From: an uncultured Lachnospiraceae bacterium
GTDB lineage: Bacteria; Bacillota; Clostridia; Lachnospirales; Lachnospiraceae
NCBI GenBank assembly: GCA_902796045.1
Contig: CADBNQ010000245.1
Coordinates: forward strand, 1 to 14,654
DNA length: 14,654 nt
Direction: 5' to 3'
Position numbers and translations under genes: made by a program. A model generated the notes under the pieces. It had not been told where the DNA came from, made no database searches, and saw only the letters and a list, made by a program, of their open reading frames with translations. Positions 6,796 to 13,020 of this stretch are shown piece after piece. The stretch's first letter is position 1, and each line of letters begins with the position of its first letter.

Positions 6796-9666
6796 CTATC
6801 GTGGGATCTCCTCCATCACGAATGCCTCAACCTGGTCACCTTCTTTAATATCGTTGTATTTCTCGAATACACATCCGCACTCAAATCCGGCTTTGACTTC
6901 TTTTACATCGTCCTTAAACCGCTTCAGAGAGGCAAGAAGGCCTTCATAGATCACGATGCCGTCACGGACCAGACGAATCTGAGAATTACGCTGGATCATA
7001 CCGTCTGTCACATAGCAGCCTGCAATCGTTCCGACTCCGGAAGCTTTGTAGGTCTGGCGGATCTCAAGATGACCGATGACCTTCTCCTGGAATACCGGAT
7101 CAAGCATACCCTTCATGGCTGCTTCAATATCCTCGATGGCGTTATAGATGACGCGGTATAATCTCATGTCAACTTTCTCACGCTCTGCAGCTGATTTGGC
7201 CTGGGCATCAGGACGGACATTGAATCCGATAATAATGGCATTGGATGCAGAGGCCAGGGTGACATCAGATTCATTGATCGCGCCGACGCCGCCATGGATC
7301 AACTTGATCATGACTTCGTCATTGGACAGTTTCATAAGGCTCTGCCTTACAGCTTCCACGGAGCCCTGAACATCTGCCTTTACAACAAGGTTCAGTTCCT
7401 TGATATTGCCGGCCTGGATCTGGTCGAAGAGGTCATCCAGTGACAGCTTGGTCTTTGTCTCCTCAAGCAGCTTCTCCCTGCCGTAGGCAATAAATGCTTC
7501 TGCTGTGGCACGTGCTTCTTTTTCGGTGGCATGTGCCATCATCACTTCCCCTGAGAAAGGCACTTCATTAAGACCAAGAATCTCCACAGGAACAGAAGGA
7601 CCTGCGCTCTGCACGCGGTTTCCCTTATCATCGATCATGGCTCTGACACGTCCAAAGGCATGCCCGATACTGATGGTATCTCCCACATGAAGGGTACCCT
7701 TCTGAATCAGAACCGTGGCAACAGATCCACGTCCTTTATCCAGCTTGGCTTCGATGACAAGGCCTCTTGCCATCCTGTCAGGATTAGCCTTCAGCTCAAG
7801 GACCTCTGCCGTCAGGGTGATCATCTCAAGCAGTTCTTCAATGCCCTCGCCGGTTTTGGCGGATACAGGCACAAATACTGTGCTTCCGCCCCAGTCTTCC
7901 GCAATCAGGCCGTACTCGGTCAGCTCCTGTTTTACTCTTTCGATGTTAGCCCCTTCTTTATCGATCTTGTTGATGGCAACGATAACCTCAACCTCTGCAG
8001 CCTTTGCGTGGTTGATGGCTTCTATGGTCTGAGGCATAACACCGTCATCGGCAGCAACCACCAGGACAGCGATATCTGTTGCCTGGGCGCCTCGAAGCCT
8101 CATGGATGTAAATGCTTCGTGGCCGGGAGTATCAAGGAAGGTGATCTTCTCCCCGTTGATATCAACCACATAGGCACCGATATGCTGTGTGATGCCGCCT
8201 GCTTCACCGGCTGTCACCTGTGTAGAACGGATATAATCCAGGAGAGATGTCTTGCCATGGTCAACATGACCCATGACACAAACCACCGGAGGACGTCCTT
8301 TCATCTTGCTCTCATCCTCCTCCTCTTCCTTGAGGAGTTCCTCGATCACATCAACCTGAACCTCTTCTTCCGCAATACAGTTGTACTCAAGAGCAATCTC
8401 TGCAGCGTCATCAAATGGAAACTCTGTATTGATGGTTACCATCTTTCCTGCCAGGAACAGTTTCTTGATGATCACGGAAGGAGCGACCTTACAGGCCTCT
8501 GCCAGATCCTTCAGTGAAACCGGATCCGGAAGAGTGATGTTGCGGATAACCTCTTCTTTGGGCTCCTGCTTCTTCGGTGGTTTGATCACCGGAGCCTTTG
8601 TCCCCTTCTGGTTCTTGCGGTTTCTCTGATTATTGCCGCCGCCAGAGTAGTTATTGTTCTTGTTATTGTTGTTTCTGCGGGAGTTCCTGCCGCCTCTTCC
8701 ATCCCTGTTCTCGTTGTTACGGTTATTATTGTCCCTGCTGTGTTCTCTGTTGATCTCATGACGGTTGGCATTGCCGCCGCGGCTCTCTTTGGTGCTGATT
8801 CCAAGATCAGGAGAACTGGCGGGTGTCCTTCGGCCGCGATTGTCCGTTCTTCTGTTGTCACCGCTCCTGCTGCCGAAGTTCTCATTTCCACGGTCACTTC
8901 TCCTGCCGTCACCCGTATTGCGGTCCTGGAAACGGCCTCCACGTCCGTCATTTCTCCTGGGCGGTCTGCTTCCATCTGCACTGCCGTCTGCCGGGCGGGG
9001 GCCACGAGGTCTGCTGCCGTCTGCCGGACGCCTGCCATCACGGGTTCGAGGGGGACGGTTCTCTGCAGAACGTTCACCAGACCGGACAGGACGATTCTCT
9101 GCAGGGCGTTCACCTGTACGAGGGGGACGGTTCTCTGCAGGACGGCGTCCCTCTGCCGGGCGGGGACCGCGTGGCCTGCTGCCGTCTGCCGGACGCCTGC
9201 CATCACGGTTTCGAGGGGGACGGTTCTCTGCAGGGCGTTCTCCTGTCCGAGGGGGACGGTTCTCTGCAGGACGTTCACCTGTACGAGGAGGACGGTTCTC
9301 TGCAGGGCGGCGTCCCTCTGCCGGGCGGGGTCTGGGGGTTCTGACAGGGCCCCTCTGCCCGCCTTCACCGCTCCTCACCGGTCTGGCAGTCTGGTCTGCC
9401 GGAGCTTTGTCAGGAGCCGCCGGTTTCCTGGCAGGGCCAGATGCGGGCTTTTCAGCCCCCGTAACCGTCTTAACCTGCCTGGTCTCCTCTTTTTTCACTG
9501 GTTCTTTATGAGCAGTGAAGAGAGGCCTGATCTTTTCAACATTTTCCTCAGTAAGAGTACTCATGTGGCTCTTGACCTCAAATCCCTGCTGTCTTAATAC
9601 AGTAATCACCTCATTACTGCTTTTGCCAAACATCTTTGCTACTTCATGTATTCTCATTTTCGGCAT
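6796..9666 (-). CDS. infB: translation initiation factor IF-2
   Basis: IF-2 is the GTPase that brings initiator fMet-tRNA to the 30S subunit and promotes subunit joining. The 956-residue chain has an IF2_N module (about 4-50), a long disordered Arg/Pro/Gly/Asn linker (about 51-372), a second IF2_N module (about 373-430), then the G domain. G motifs are GHVDHGKT (466-473), GGITQH (490-495), DTPGH (512-516), NKID (566-569) and SAKTGEG. Beta-barrel and C-terminal tRNA-binding domains follow to the end. The linker carries a 165-bp duplication (8998-9327) and an Asn/Arg-rich tract. The ATG at 9666, three bases after the ylxQ stop with a G-rich site about 8 bases upstream, was preferred over the ATG three codons later. 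The factor is complete and no G motif is altered. Confidence 0.98.
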   Translation of the reverse strand: MPKMRIHEVAKMFGKSSNEVITVLRQQGFEVKSHMSTLTEENVEKIRPLFTAHKEPVKKEETRQVKTVTGAEKPASGPARKPAAPDKAPADQTARPVRSGEGGQRGPVRTPRPRPAEGRRPAENRPPRTGERPAENRPPRTGERPAENRPPRNRDGRRPADGSRPRGPRPAEGRRPAENRPPRTGERPAENRPVRSGERSAENRPPRTRDGRRPADGSRPRGPRPADGSADGSRPPRRNDGRGGRFQDRNTGDGRRSDRGNENFGSRSGDNRRTDNRGRRTPASSPDLGISTKESRGGNANRHEINREHSRDNNNRNNENRDGRGGRNSRRNNNNKNNNYSGGGNNQRNRKNQKGTKAPVIKPPKKQEPKEEVIRNITLPDPVSLKDLAEACKVAPSVIIKKLFLAGKMVTINTEFPFDDAAEIALEYNCIAEEEVQVDVIEELLKEEEEDESKMKGRPPVVCVMGHVDHGKTSLLDYIRSTQVTAGEAGGITQHIGAYVVDINGEKITFLDTPGHEAFTSMRLRGAQATDIAVLVVAADDGVMPQTIEAINHAKAAEVEVIVAINKIDKEGANIERVKQELTEYGLIAEDWGGSTVFVPVSAKTGEGIEELLEMITLTAEVLELKANPDRMARGLVIEAKLDKGRGSVATVLIQKGTLHVGDTISIGHAFGRVRAMIDDKGNRVQSAGPSVPVEILGLNEVPFSGEVMMAHATEKEARATAEAFIAYGREKLLEETKTKLSLDDLFDQIQAGNIKELNLVVKADVQGSVEAVRQSLMKLSNDEVMIKLIHGGVGAINESDVTLASASNAIIIGFNVRPDAQAKSAAEREKVDMRLYRVIYNAIEDIEAAMKGMLDPVFQEKVIGHLEIRQTYKASGVGTIAGCYVTDGMIQRNSQIRLVRDGIVIYEGLLASLKRFKDDVKEVKAGFECGCVFEKYNDIKEGDQVEAFVMEEIPR
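8998..9327 (-). repeat. 165-bp direct duplication with internal 36-bp repeats inside the IF-2 linker
   Basis: Two adjacent 165-bp copies (8998-9162 and 9163-9327) encode IF-2 residues 169-223 and 114-168. The two 55-residue units differ at only four positions. Each unit contains three 12-residue RPAENRPPRTGE-type repeats: on the plus strand the seed ggttctctgcag recurs every 36 bp at 9057, 9093 (first base pair varied), 9129, 9222, 9258 and 9294. Each 55-residue unit holds 16 Arg and 8 Asp/Glu, so it is strongly basic. Because 165 and 36 are multiples of three, the copy number could change without breaking the reading frame. Confidence 0.9.
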
Positions 9667-9669
9667 CCG

Positions 9670-9990
9670 CTACACCCCCATACATATATCCATTTTCTTC
9701 ATCACTGACTCTGCAAAACCTTCATCCAATATACAGATGGAAGCTCTGTATGCCTTGCCGGACCAATGTCCCAGTTCTTCTTTCGTGCCGAATATCCGAT
9801 ATGGGACATGATAAAAACAGCACATGTCTATCAATTTCTTTTTTGTCTGATCTGATGCATCCTCAGCGATGAGCAAAAGCCTGCCTCTGCCTGATTTCAC
9901 AGTCTTCTCGACAGTCAGCTCTCCGCTTTTCACCCTGCCCGCTCTTGATGCAAGACCAATCATTGCAAATACTTTTTCCTTATCTGTCAA
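9670..9990 (-). CDS. ylxQ: ribosomal L7Ae-like RNA-binding protein YlxQ
   Basis: A 106-residue member of the L7Ae/L30e family, small proteins that bind kink-turn RNA. The bacterial YlxQ group lies next to infB in Firmicutes and its exact target is not settled. The family opening IGLASRAGRVKSGELTVEKTVKSG and the central LLLIAEDASDQTKKKL are clear, with KEELGHWSGKAYRASICIL near the end. The likely start is TTG at 9990, which overlaps the ylxR stop as TTGA. An AGGAGG lies upstream but about 13 bases away, so initiation may be weak and coupled to ylxR. An ATG nine codons later (9963) would leave the protein slightly short at its N-terminus. The stop is three bases before infB. Confidence 0.9.
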   Translation of the reverse strand: MTDKEKVFAMIGLASRAGRVKSGELTVEKTVKSGRGRLLLIAEDASDQTKKKLIDMCCFYHVPYRIFGTKEELGHWSGKAYRASICILDEGFAESVMKKMDICMGV

Positions 9991-10259
9991 ATCTTTTTCA
10001 GTTCCTCCTCCAGACGATGATAGATGTCCTCAGGGATCGCTGTTTTCAGAGAACGTTCCAGTCCCTTCGAGCGTTTTGCCCGGGCCAGACAGGAGGGATC
10101 AGGACAGAGATATGCGCCCCGTCCGTTCTGTTTTCCTCTGTCATCAAGGACGATCCTTCCTTCCGGTGTCCTGATGATACGAATCAGTTCTTTCTTTGTT
10201 TTCATCTCCTGACAGCCGACACACTTCCTCATCGGTGTTTTTTTTGCAGCCTTAATCAT
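9987..10259 (-). CDS. ylxR: YlxR (RnpM) family protein
   Basis: A 90-residue basic protein of the YlxR family (DUF448). Visible landmarks are RKCVGCQEMK with C13 and C16, the strand segment LIRIIRTPEGRIVLDDRGKQ, and GRGAYLCPDPSCLARA with C52 and C57. The four cysteines are spaced as in a metal-binding or structural site. In Bacillus subtilis the homologue has been reported to bind RNase P RNA and modulate its activity, and YlxR has also been linked to gene regulation. The frame is open upstream into nusA. I chose the ATG at 10259, which overlaps the nusA stop by 8 bases and gives the normal family length. Its stop overlaps the ylxQ TTG start. Confidence 0.92.
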   Translation of the reverse strand: MIKAAKKTPMRKCVGCQEMKTKKELIRIIRTPEGRIVLDDRGKQNGRGAYLCPDPSCLARAKRSKGLERSLKTAIPEDIYHRLEEELKKI

Positions 10260-11604
10260 CGTAATACTCTTCGGCATCTTCTTCAGAATCGACATAATCA
10301 TCATCTGAGTATTCACCGGAATCATCGTAGTCTTCTACATATTCTTCCGAATCATAATAGCCGTCTTCCTCATAGCCGCCGTCGCCATCGTAATCATCGT
10401 AGCCGTCTTCTGCGTACTCTCCACTATCGTCGTAACCGTCTTCCGCGTACTCACCGCCATCGTCGTAGCCATCTTCTATATATTCACCGTTATCATCATA
10501 ATAGCCGTCTTCCGGGTATTCTTCATACTCGTCATATTCGTCATCATACTGCTCGTATTCCTCCCTCAGGGCGGCTGCCTGGCTCTCACTCTTGATATCG
10601 ATCTTGTACCCGGTCAGCCTGGCTGCCAGACGGGCGTTCTGTCCTTCCTTGCCGATGGCAAGAGACAGCTGGTAATCAGGCACGACCACCCTTGCCGTCT
10701 TCTCATCCTCATCGACATCTACAGAAATGACATTCGAGGGACTTAAGGCATTGCTGATAAGCCTGGCAGGATCATCATCCCAGGCGATGATATCAATCTT
10801 TTCTCCCTGAAGGTCATTGACGATCGCGTCGACCCTGATCCCGTTCTTGCCGACACAGGCACCGACCGGGTCAACATTGGGGTCATTAGAGGAAACGGCG
10901 ATCTTGGTCCGGGAACCCGGCTCTCTGGCGATGCTCCTGATCTCCACGATCCCCTCAAATACCTCTGCCACTTCCTTCTCAAAAAGTCTTTTTACCAGAT
11001 CACGGTGGGTCCTTGACACAAGGATGCGCGGTCCCTTGTTGGTATCCTTCACCTCAACCACATAGAGCTTGATACGGTCTGTGGGATGGAACACCTCTCC
11101 CTTAACCTGCTCCTTCTCTGTCAGAACGGCATCTGTCTTGTCATCAAGGCTGACACAGATATTACGTCCGTTAAAGCGCTGGACAACACCTGTAACCAGG
11201 TCCTTCTCCTTGTGCTGGAAATGCTCATAGAGCACTCTGCGTTCTTCTTCTTTAATCTTCTGGACGATGACGCTTCTTGCATGCTGGGCTGCAATACGGC
11301 CAAAGTTCTTCGGTGTGACCTTGATCCTGACAATGTCACCCAGTTCATACTTCGCATCCATCATCCTGGCATCTTCAAGACTGATCTCATAGGAGGGATC
11401 CTCTACCTCCTCCACCACGGTCTTCTCAAGGAAAACCGTGATCTCTGCCGTATCACGATCCATATGGACCCTGACTACTGCATTTTTACCGAAATCTCTG
11501 TTACAGGCAGCAACCAGTGAGTCCTCAATTGCCTGTATGATGACCTCTTTTTCTATATGTTTTTCTTCCTGCAGATCATCAAGAGCTCTGATCAGTTCCT
11601 TCAT
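10252..11604 (-). CDS. nusA: transcription termination/antitermination factor NusA with a long acidic tail
   Basis: NusA binds RNA polymerase and nascent RNA to modulate pausing, termination and antitermination. The 450-residue protein has the N-terminal polymerase-binding domain (about 1-130), the S1 domain (about 135-200), and two KH domains with GACVGKNGIRVDAI (248-261) and LAIGKEGQNARLAARL (315-330). Firmicute NusA usually stops soon after KH2. Here residues 351-450 form an extra tail of 51 Asp/Glu and 22 Tyr with no Lys, Arg or His, including three 11-residue GEYAEDGYDDS-like units (373-405). Gram-negative NusA has C-terminal acidic repeats, but these are folded modules unlike this tail. 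AGGAGG lies 10 bases before the ATG. The stop overlaps ylxR by 8 bases. Confidence 0.97.
   Translation of the reverse strand: MKELIRALDDLQEEKHIEKEVIIQAIEDSLVAACNRDFGKNAVVRVHMDRDTAEITVFLEKTVVEEVEDPSYEISLEDARMMDAKYELGDIVRIKVTPKNFGRIAAQHARSVIVQKIKEEERRVLYEHFQHKEKDLVTGVVQRFNGRNICVSLDDKTDAVLTEKEQVKGEVFHPTDRIKLYVVEVKDTNKGPRILVSRTHRDLVKRLFEKEVAEVFEGIVEIRSIAREPGSRTKIAVSSNDPNVDPVGACVGKNGIRVDAIVNDLQGEKIDIIAWDDDPARLISNALSPSNVISVDVDEDEKTARVVVPDYQLSLAIGKEGQNARLAARLTGYKIDIKSESQAAALREEYEQYDDEYDEYEEYPEDGYYDDNGEYIEDGYDDGGEYAEDGYDDSGEYAEDGYDDYDGDGGYEEDGYYDSEEYVEDYDDSGEYSDDDYVDSEEDAEEYYDD
10390..10488 (-). repeat. three tandem 33-bp repeats in the NusA acidic tail
   Basis: Codons 373-405 of nusA form three consecutive 11-residue units: GEYIEDGYDDG, GEYAEDGYDDS and GEYAEDGYDDY. 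The surrounding tail (about 10255-10554) is made of degenerate versions of the same Asp/Glu/Tyr/Gly theme. The period is a multiple of three, so copy number can vary without a frameshift. Confidence 0.85.
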
Positions 11605-11614
11605 TTCTTCATGT

Positions 11615-11620
11615 CCTCCT
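11615..11620 (-). promoter_or_regulatory. ribosome binding site of nusA
   Basis: A full AGGAGG on the minus strand lies 10 bases before the nusA ATG at 11604, in the 29-base gap after rimP. A closer ATG two bases from it opens only a three-codon frame, so it is not the start of nusA. Confidence 0.7.
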
Positions 11621-11633
11621 AAATACTACTCTA

Positions 11634-12095
11634 TTAAAGATCAATTGCCAGACGAATCCGGGCAATATTCTTCCTTTTCAGGCACAGTTCTCCGTCATCG
11701 GTCTCAATGGTCACGCTGTCCTGATCAAACCCTTTAAGGATGCCGTCCCAGTCTTTGGACCCTTCGATCTCTGTAAAAAGCCTGCACTCTACATGTTCTC
11801 CTGTACTTCTGGCAAAGTCCTTGTCTTTCTTAAGCTGCCGGCCAAGCCCGGGAGAGCTGACTTCAAGGATATAGGGATCACTGAGAAAATCCTCCTCGTC
11901 CAGCTTCTTTTCCAGAGCACGGCTGATCAGAACACAGTCATCAATACTTATGCCGCCTTCCTTGTCTGCATAGATCCTCAGATACCAGTTGGCACCTTCC
12001 TTCACATATTCAACATCCACCAGCTCAAAATGGTTCTCTTCGATGATGGGGATGACAAGTTCTTCAGTCTTAGCAACAATCTCTGTTTTCTTCAT
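11634..12095 (-). CDS. rimP: ribosome maturation factor RimP
   Basis: RimP helps assemble the 30S subunit and heads the nusA-infB operon in most bacteria. The 153-residue protein has the family opening around VIPIIEENHFELVDVEYVKEG, followed by LRIYADKEGGISIDDC. Its most conserved segment, YILEVSSPGLGRQLKK, follows. The C-terminal domain is a small barrel with ITIETDD-like and RIRLAIDL segments. AAGGTGAG lies about 7 bases before the ATG. It is the first gene after the promoter and hairpins in the 12096-12229 gap, and nusA follows after 29 bases. It works with RbfA from the same operon. Confidence 0.97.
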   Translation of the reverse strand: MKKTEIVAKTEELVIPIIEENHFELVDVEYVKEGANWYLRIYADKEGGISIDDCVLISRALEKKLDEEDFLSDPYILEVSSPGLGRQLKKDKDFARSTGEHVECRLFTEIEGSKDWDGILKGFDQDSVTIETDDGELCLKRKNIARIRLAIDL

Positions 12096-12129
12096 GTTGT
12101 TCTCACCTTCTTTCTGTCATCAGACTCTT

Positions 12130-12144
12130 CCCGGCGTTCCCGGG
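12130..12144 (-). other. small leader hairpin before rimP
   Basis: A GC-only 5-bp stem (CCCGG and CCGGG) with a 5-base loop lies downstream of the larger hairpin in the rimP leader. It is flanked on the rimP side by AAGAG (12125-12129), which is complementary to CUCUU in the 3' arm of the upstream hairpin, so the two hairpins could be part of an alternative fold. The structure is seen; any regulatory effect is inferred. Confidence 0.4.
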
Positions 12145-12145
12145 G

Positions 12146-12178
12146 ATATAAAGAAGAGCGGGCCTTGGCCCACTCTTC
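12146..12178 (-). terminator. hairpin with short U-rich tail: candidate terminator or attenuator before rimP
   Basis: Read on the minus strand, GAAGAGTGGGCC and GGCCCGCTCTTC form a 12-bp stem with one G-U pair and a two-base (effectively four-base) loop, followed directly by TTTATAT. This resembles an intrinsic terminator with a weak U tract. It would end transcripts coming from the folate cyclo-ligase gene. Because the proposed rimP promoter lies upstream of it, it would also act as an attenuator in the rimP leader. Partial termination is the most likely reading, since the whole downstream operon must be expressed. Confidence 0.6.
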
Positions 12179-12187
12179 AATAACAAC

Positions 12188-12229
12188 AGTATACCATATG
12201 ATAATAGCACAATCCCGCAGGGGAATCAA
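12188..12229 (-). promoter_or_regulatory. promoter region of the rimP-nusA-infB operon
   Basis: On the minus strand a -35 TTGATT (12224-12229) is followed after exactly 17 bases by TATTAT (12201-12206) preceded by TGC, an extended -10. A second extended -10, TGG-TATACT (12188-12193), lies just downstream and may be an alternative. Transcripts would start near 12194 or 12181, giving a leader of about 85-100 bases before rimP. The -35 overlaps the stop codon of the folate cyclo-ligase gene. This is the only convincing housekeeping-type promoter I see between genes in the window. Confidence 0.65.
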
Positions 12230-12801
12230 GTAGAGATTTTAAAAATGTCCTCACATGTCACGATGTAATCTGTCAGGCAATCATGGCTCTCTGCCGGCAC
12301 TGCTTCCAGAATCTGAAAGGGGTAGGCCAGAGCAACGATCCTGTGACCCGGATATCTTTTCAGGTATCTGTCATAGTAGCCGCCTCCATAGCCCAGCCTG
12401 TTTCCTCTGAGGTCAAAGGCCAGACCCGGGAGGATCATCAGCCCGGGCTGCTCTGCATATTGCAGCCCGGAAGAGGTCTGCCCATCTGCAGCCGGTTCGG
12501 GGATTCTAAAGGGTCCGGGACGGCAGTCTTCTAAAGAGCGGATCTCCCGGAAATCCATAGAATCTCCGTCCAGCACAGGGACAGCCACATGTTTCCCTGA
12601 TGCAAGAGCTGACCGGATCAGACAGGTGGTATCGACCTCGCTCCGAATGGATATGTAGGAATAGATCCACTTACTTTCCTGAAAGATGGGGCTGGCCATC
12701 AACCTTAAACAGGCGCTTTCTGATGCTTCCCTTCTGTATGCGGCCGGAAGCCTGTTCCTCTTCTCCTTCATGAGGGATCTCAGAGATTTCTTATCAGTCA
12801 T
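12226..12801 (-). CDS. 5-formyltetrahydrofolate cyclo-ligase
   Basis: This enzyme uses ATP to convert 5-formyltetrahydrofolate to 5,10-methenyltetrahydrofolate, returning stored folate to one-carbon metabolism (known as MTHFS, or YqgN in Bacillus). The 191-residue chain has the early basic helix KKSLRSLMKEKRNRL, the SYISIRSEVDT segment, and the nucleotide/phosphate-binding signature GNRLGYGGGYYDRY (133-146) after LPGLAFDLR. I chose the ATG at 12801, which overlaps the end of the DUF896 gene by 8 bases. A GTG nine codons earlier is possible, but the extra residues do not resemble the family. It is the last gene before the rimP promoter, whose -35 overlaps its stop. Confidence 0.94.
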   Translation of the reverse strand: MTDKKSLRSLMKEKRNRLPAAYRREASESACLRLMASPIFQESKWIYSYISIRSEVDTTCLIRSALASGKHVAVPVLDGDSMDFREIRSLEDCRPGPFRIPEPAADGQTSSGLQYAEQPGLMILPGLAFDLRGNRLGYGGGYYDRYLKRYPGHRIVALAYPFQILEAVPAESHDCLTDYIVTCEDIFKIST

Positions 12802-13018
12802 GAGAGTATTTCTTTCCAAACTTTTCACCCAGATTGGTGATGGTTCCGTCAGGATTCTCGATATCGATATTATCCAGGGAGCCTCTCAGATTTCTTCTTA
12901 TGGCCTGGATATACTCTTTTCTCAGTCTTTTCTGCTCTTCGGCTTCCTCAGGCGTCAGGCCAACGCTTTTTGATTTATGATAGAGGGTGTTGATTCTGTC
13001 AATATCAATATTGTTCAT
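12794..13018 (-). CDS. DUF896 (YnzC/UPF0291) small protein
   Basis: A 74-residue member of the DUF896 family, short helical-hairpin proteins such as YnzC of Bacillus subtilis, whose molecular role is unknown. The family pattern is clear: INTLYHKSKSVGLTPEEAEE, then QKRLRKEYIQAIRRNLRGSL, then a short NPDG turn near the C-terminus. Two in-frame ATGs are possible. AAGGA lies 8 bases before the one at 13018 but only 2 bases before the one at 13024, so 13018 is preferred, even though the earlier ATG overlaps the upstream stop as ATGA. It sits between the FAD-dependent oxidoreductase and the folate cyclo-ligase genes and is surely co-transcribed with both. Confidence 0.9.
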   Translation of the reverse strand: MNNIDIDRINTLYHKSKSVGLTPEEAEEQKRLRKEYIQAIRRNLRGSLDNIDIENPDGTITNLGEKFGKKYSHD

Positions 13019-13020
13019 CT

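Noticed and set aside
7660..8517. Plus-strand open frame of 285 codons
   Set aside because: It is the reverse-strand shadow of the conserved IF-2 G domain, whose motifs are intact on the minus strand.
9011..9330. Regular 36-bp repeats that look CRISPR-like in spacing
   Set aside because: The repeats are contiguous with no unique spacers, are not palindromic in the CRISPR manner, and encode the continuous IF-2 linker.
8586..9368. Second minus-strand frame of 260 codons inside infB
   Set aside because: It is an out-of-frame reading of the same repeat, with no plausible start signal; the IF-2 frame is continuous and conserved on both sides.
8740..9597. Long plus-strand open frames of about 250-285 codons rich in Cys/Arg/Thr or Gly/Arg/Ser repeats
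   Set aside because: They lie antisense to the IF-2 linker. The GC-rich repeat has few stop codons in any frame, which keeps several frames open at once, and none has a ribosome binding site or family similarity.
9945..10595. Plus-strand His/Arg-rich open frame of 216 codons
   Set aside because: It is antisense to ylxR and the repetitive NusA acidic tail; the His/Arg bias is just the complement of Asp/Tyr codons.
11602..11614. Three-codon frame (Met-Lys-Lys-stop) just before nusA that ends on its ATG
   Set aside because: Its ATG is only two bases from the AGGAGG, too close for efficient initiation, and such short frames are expected by chance.
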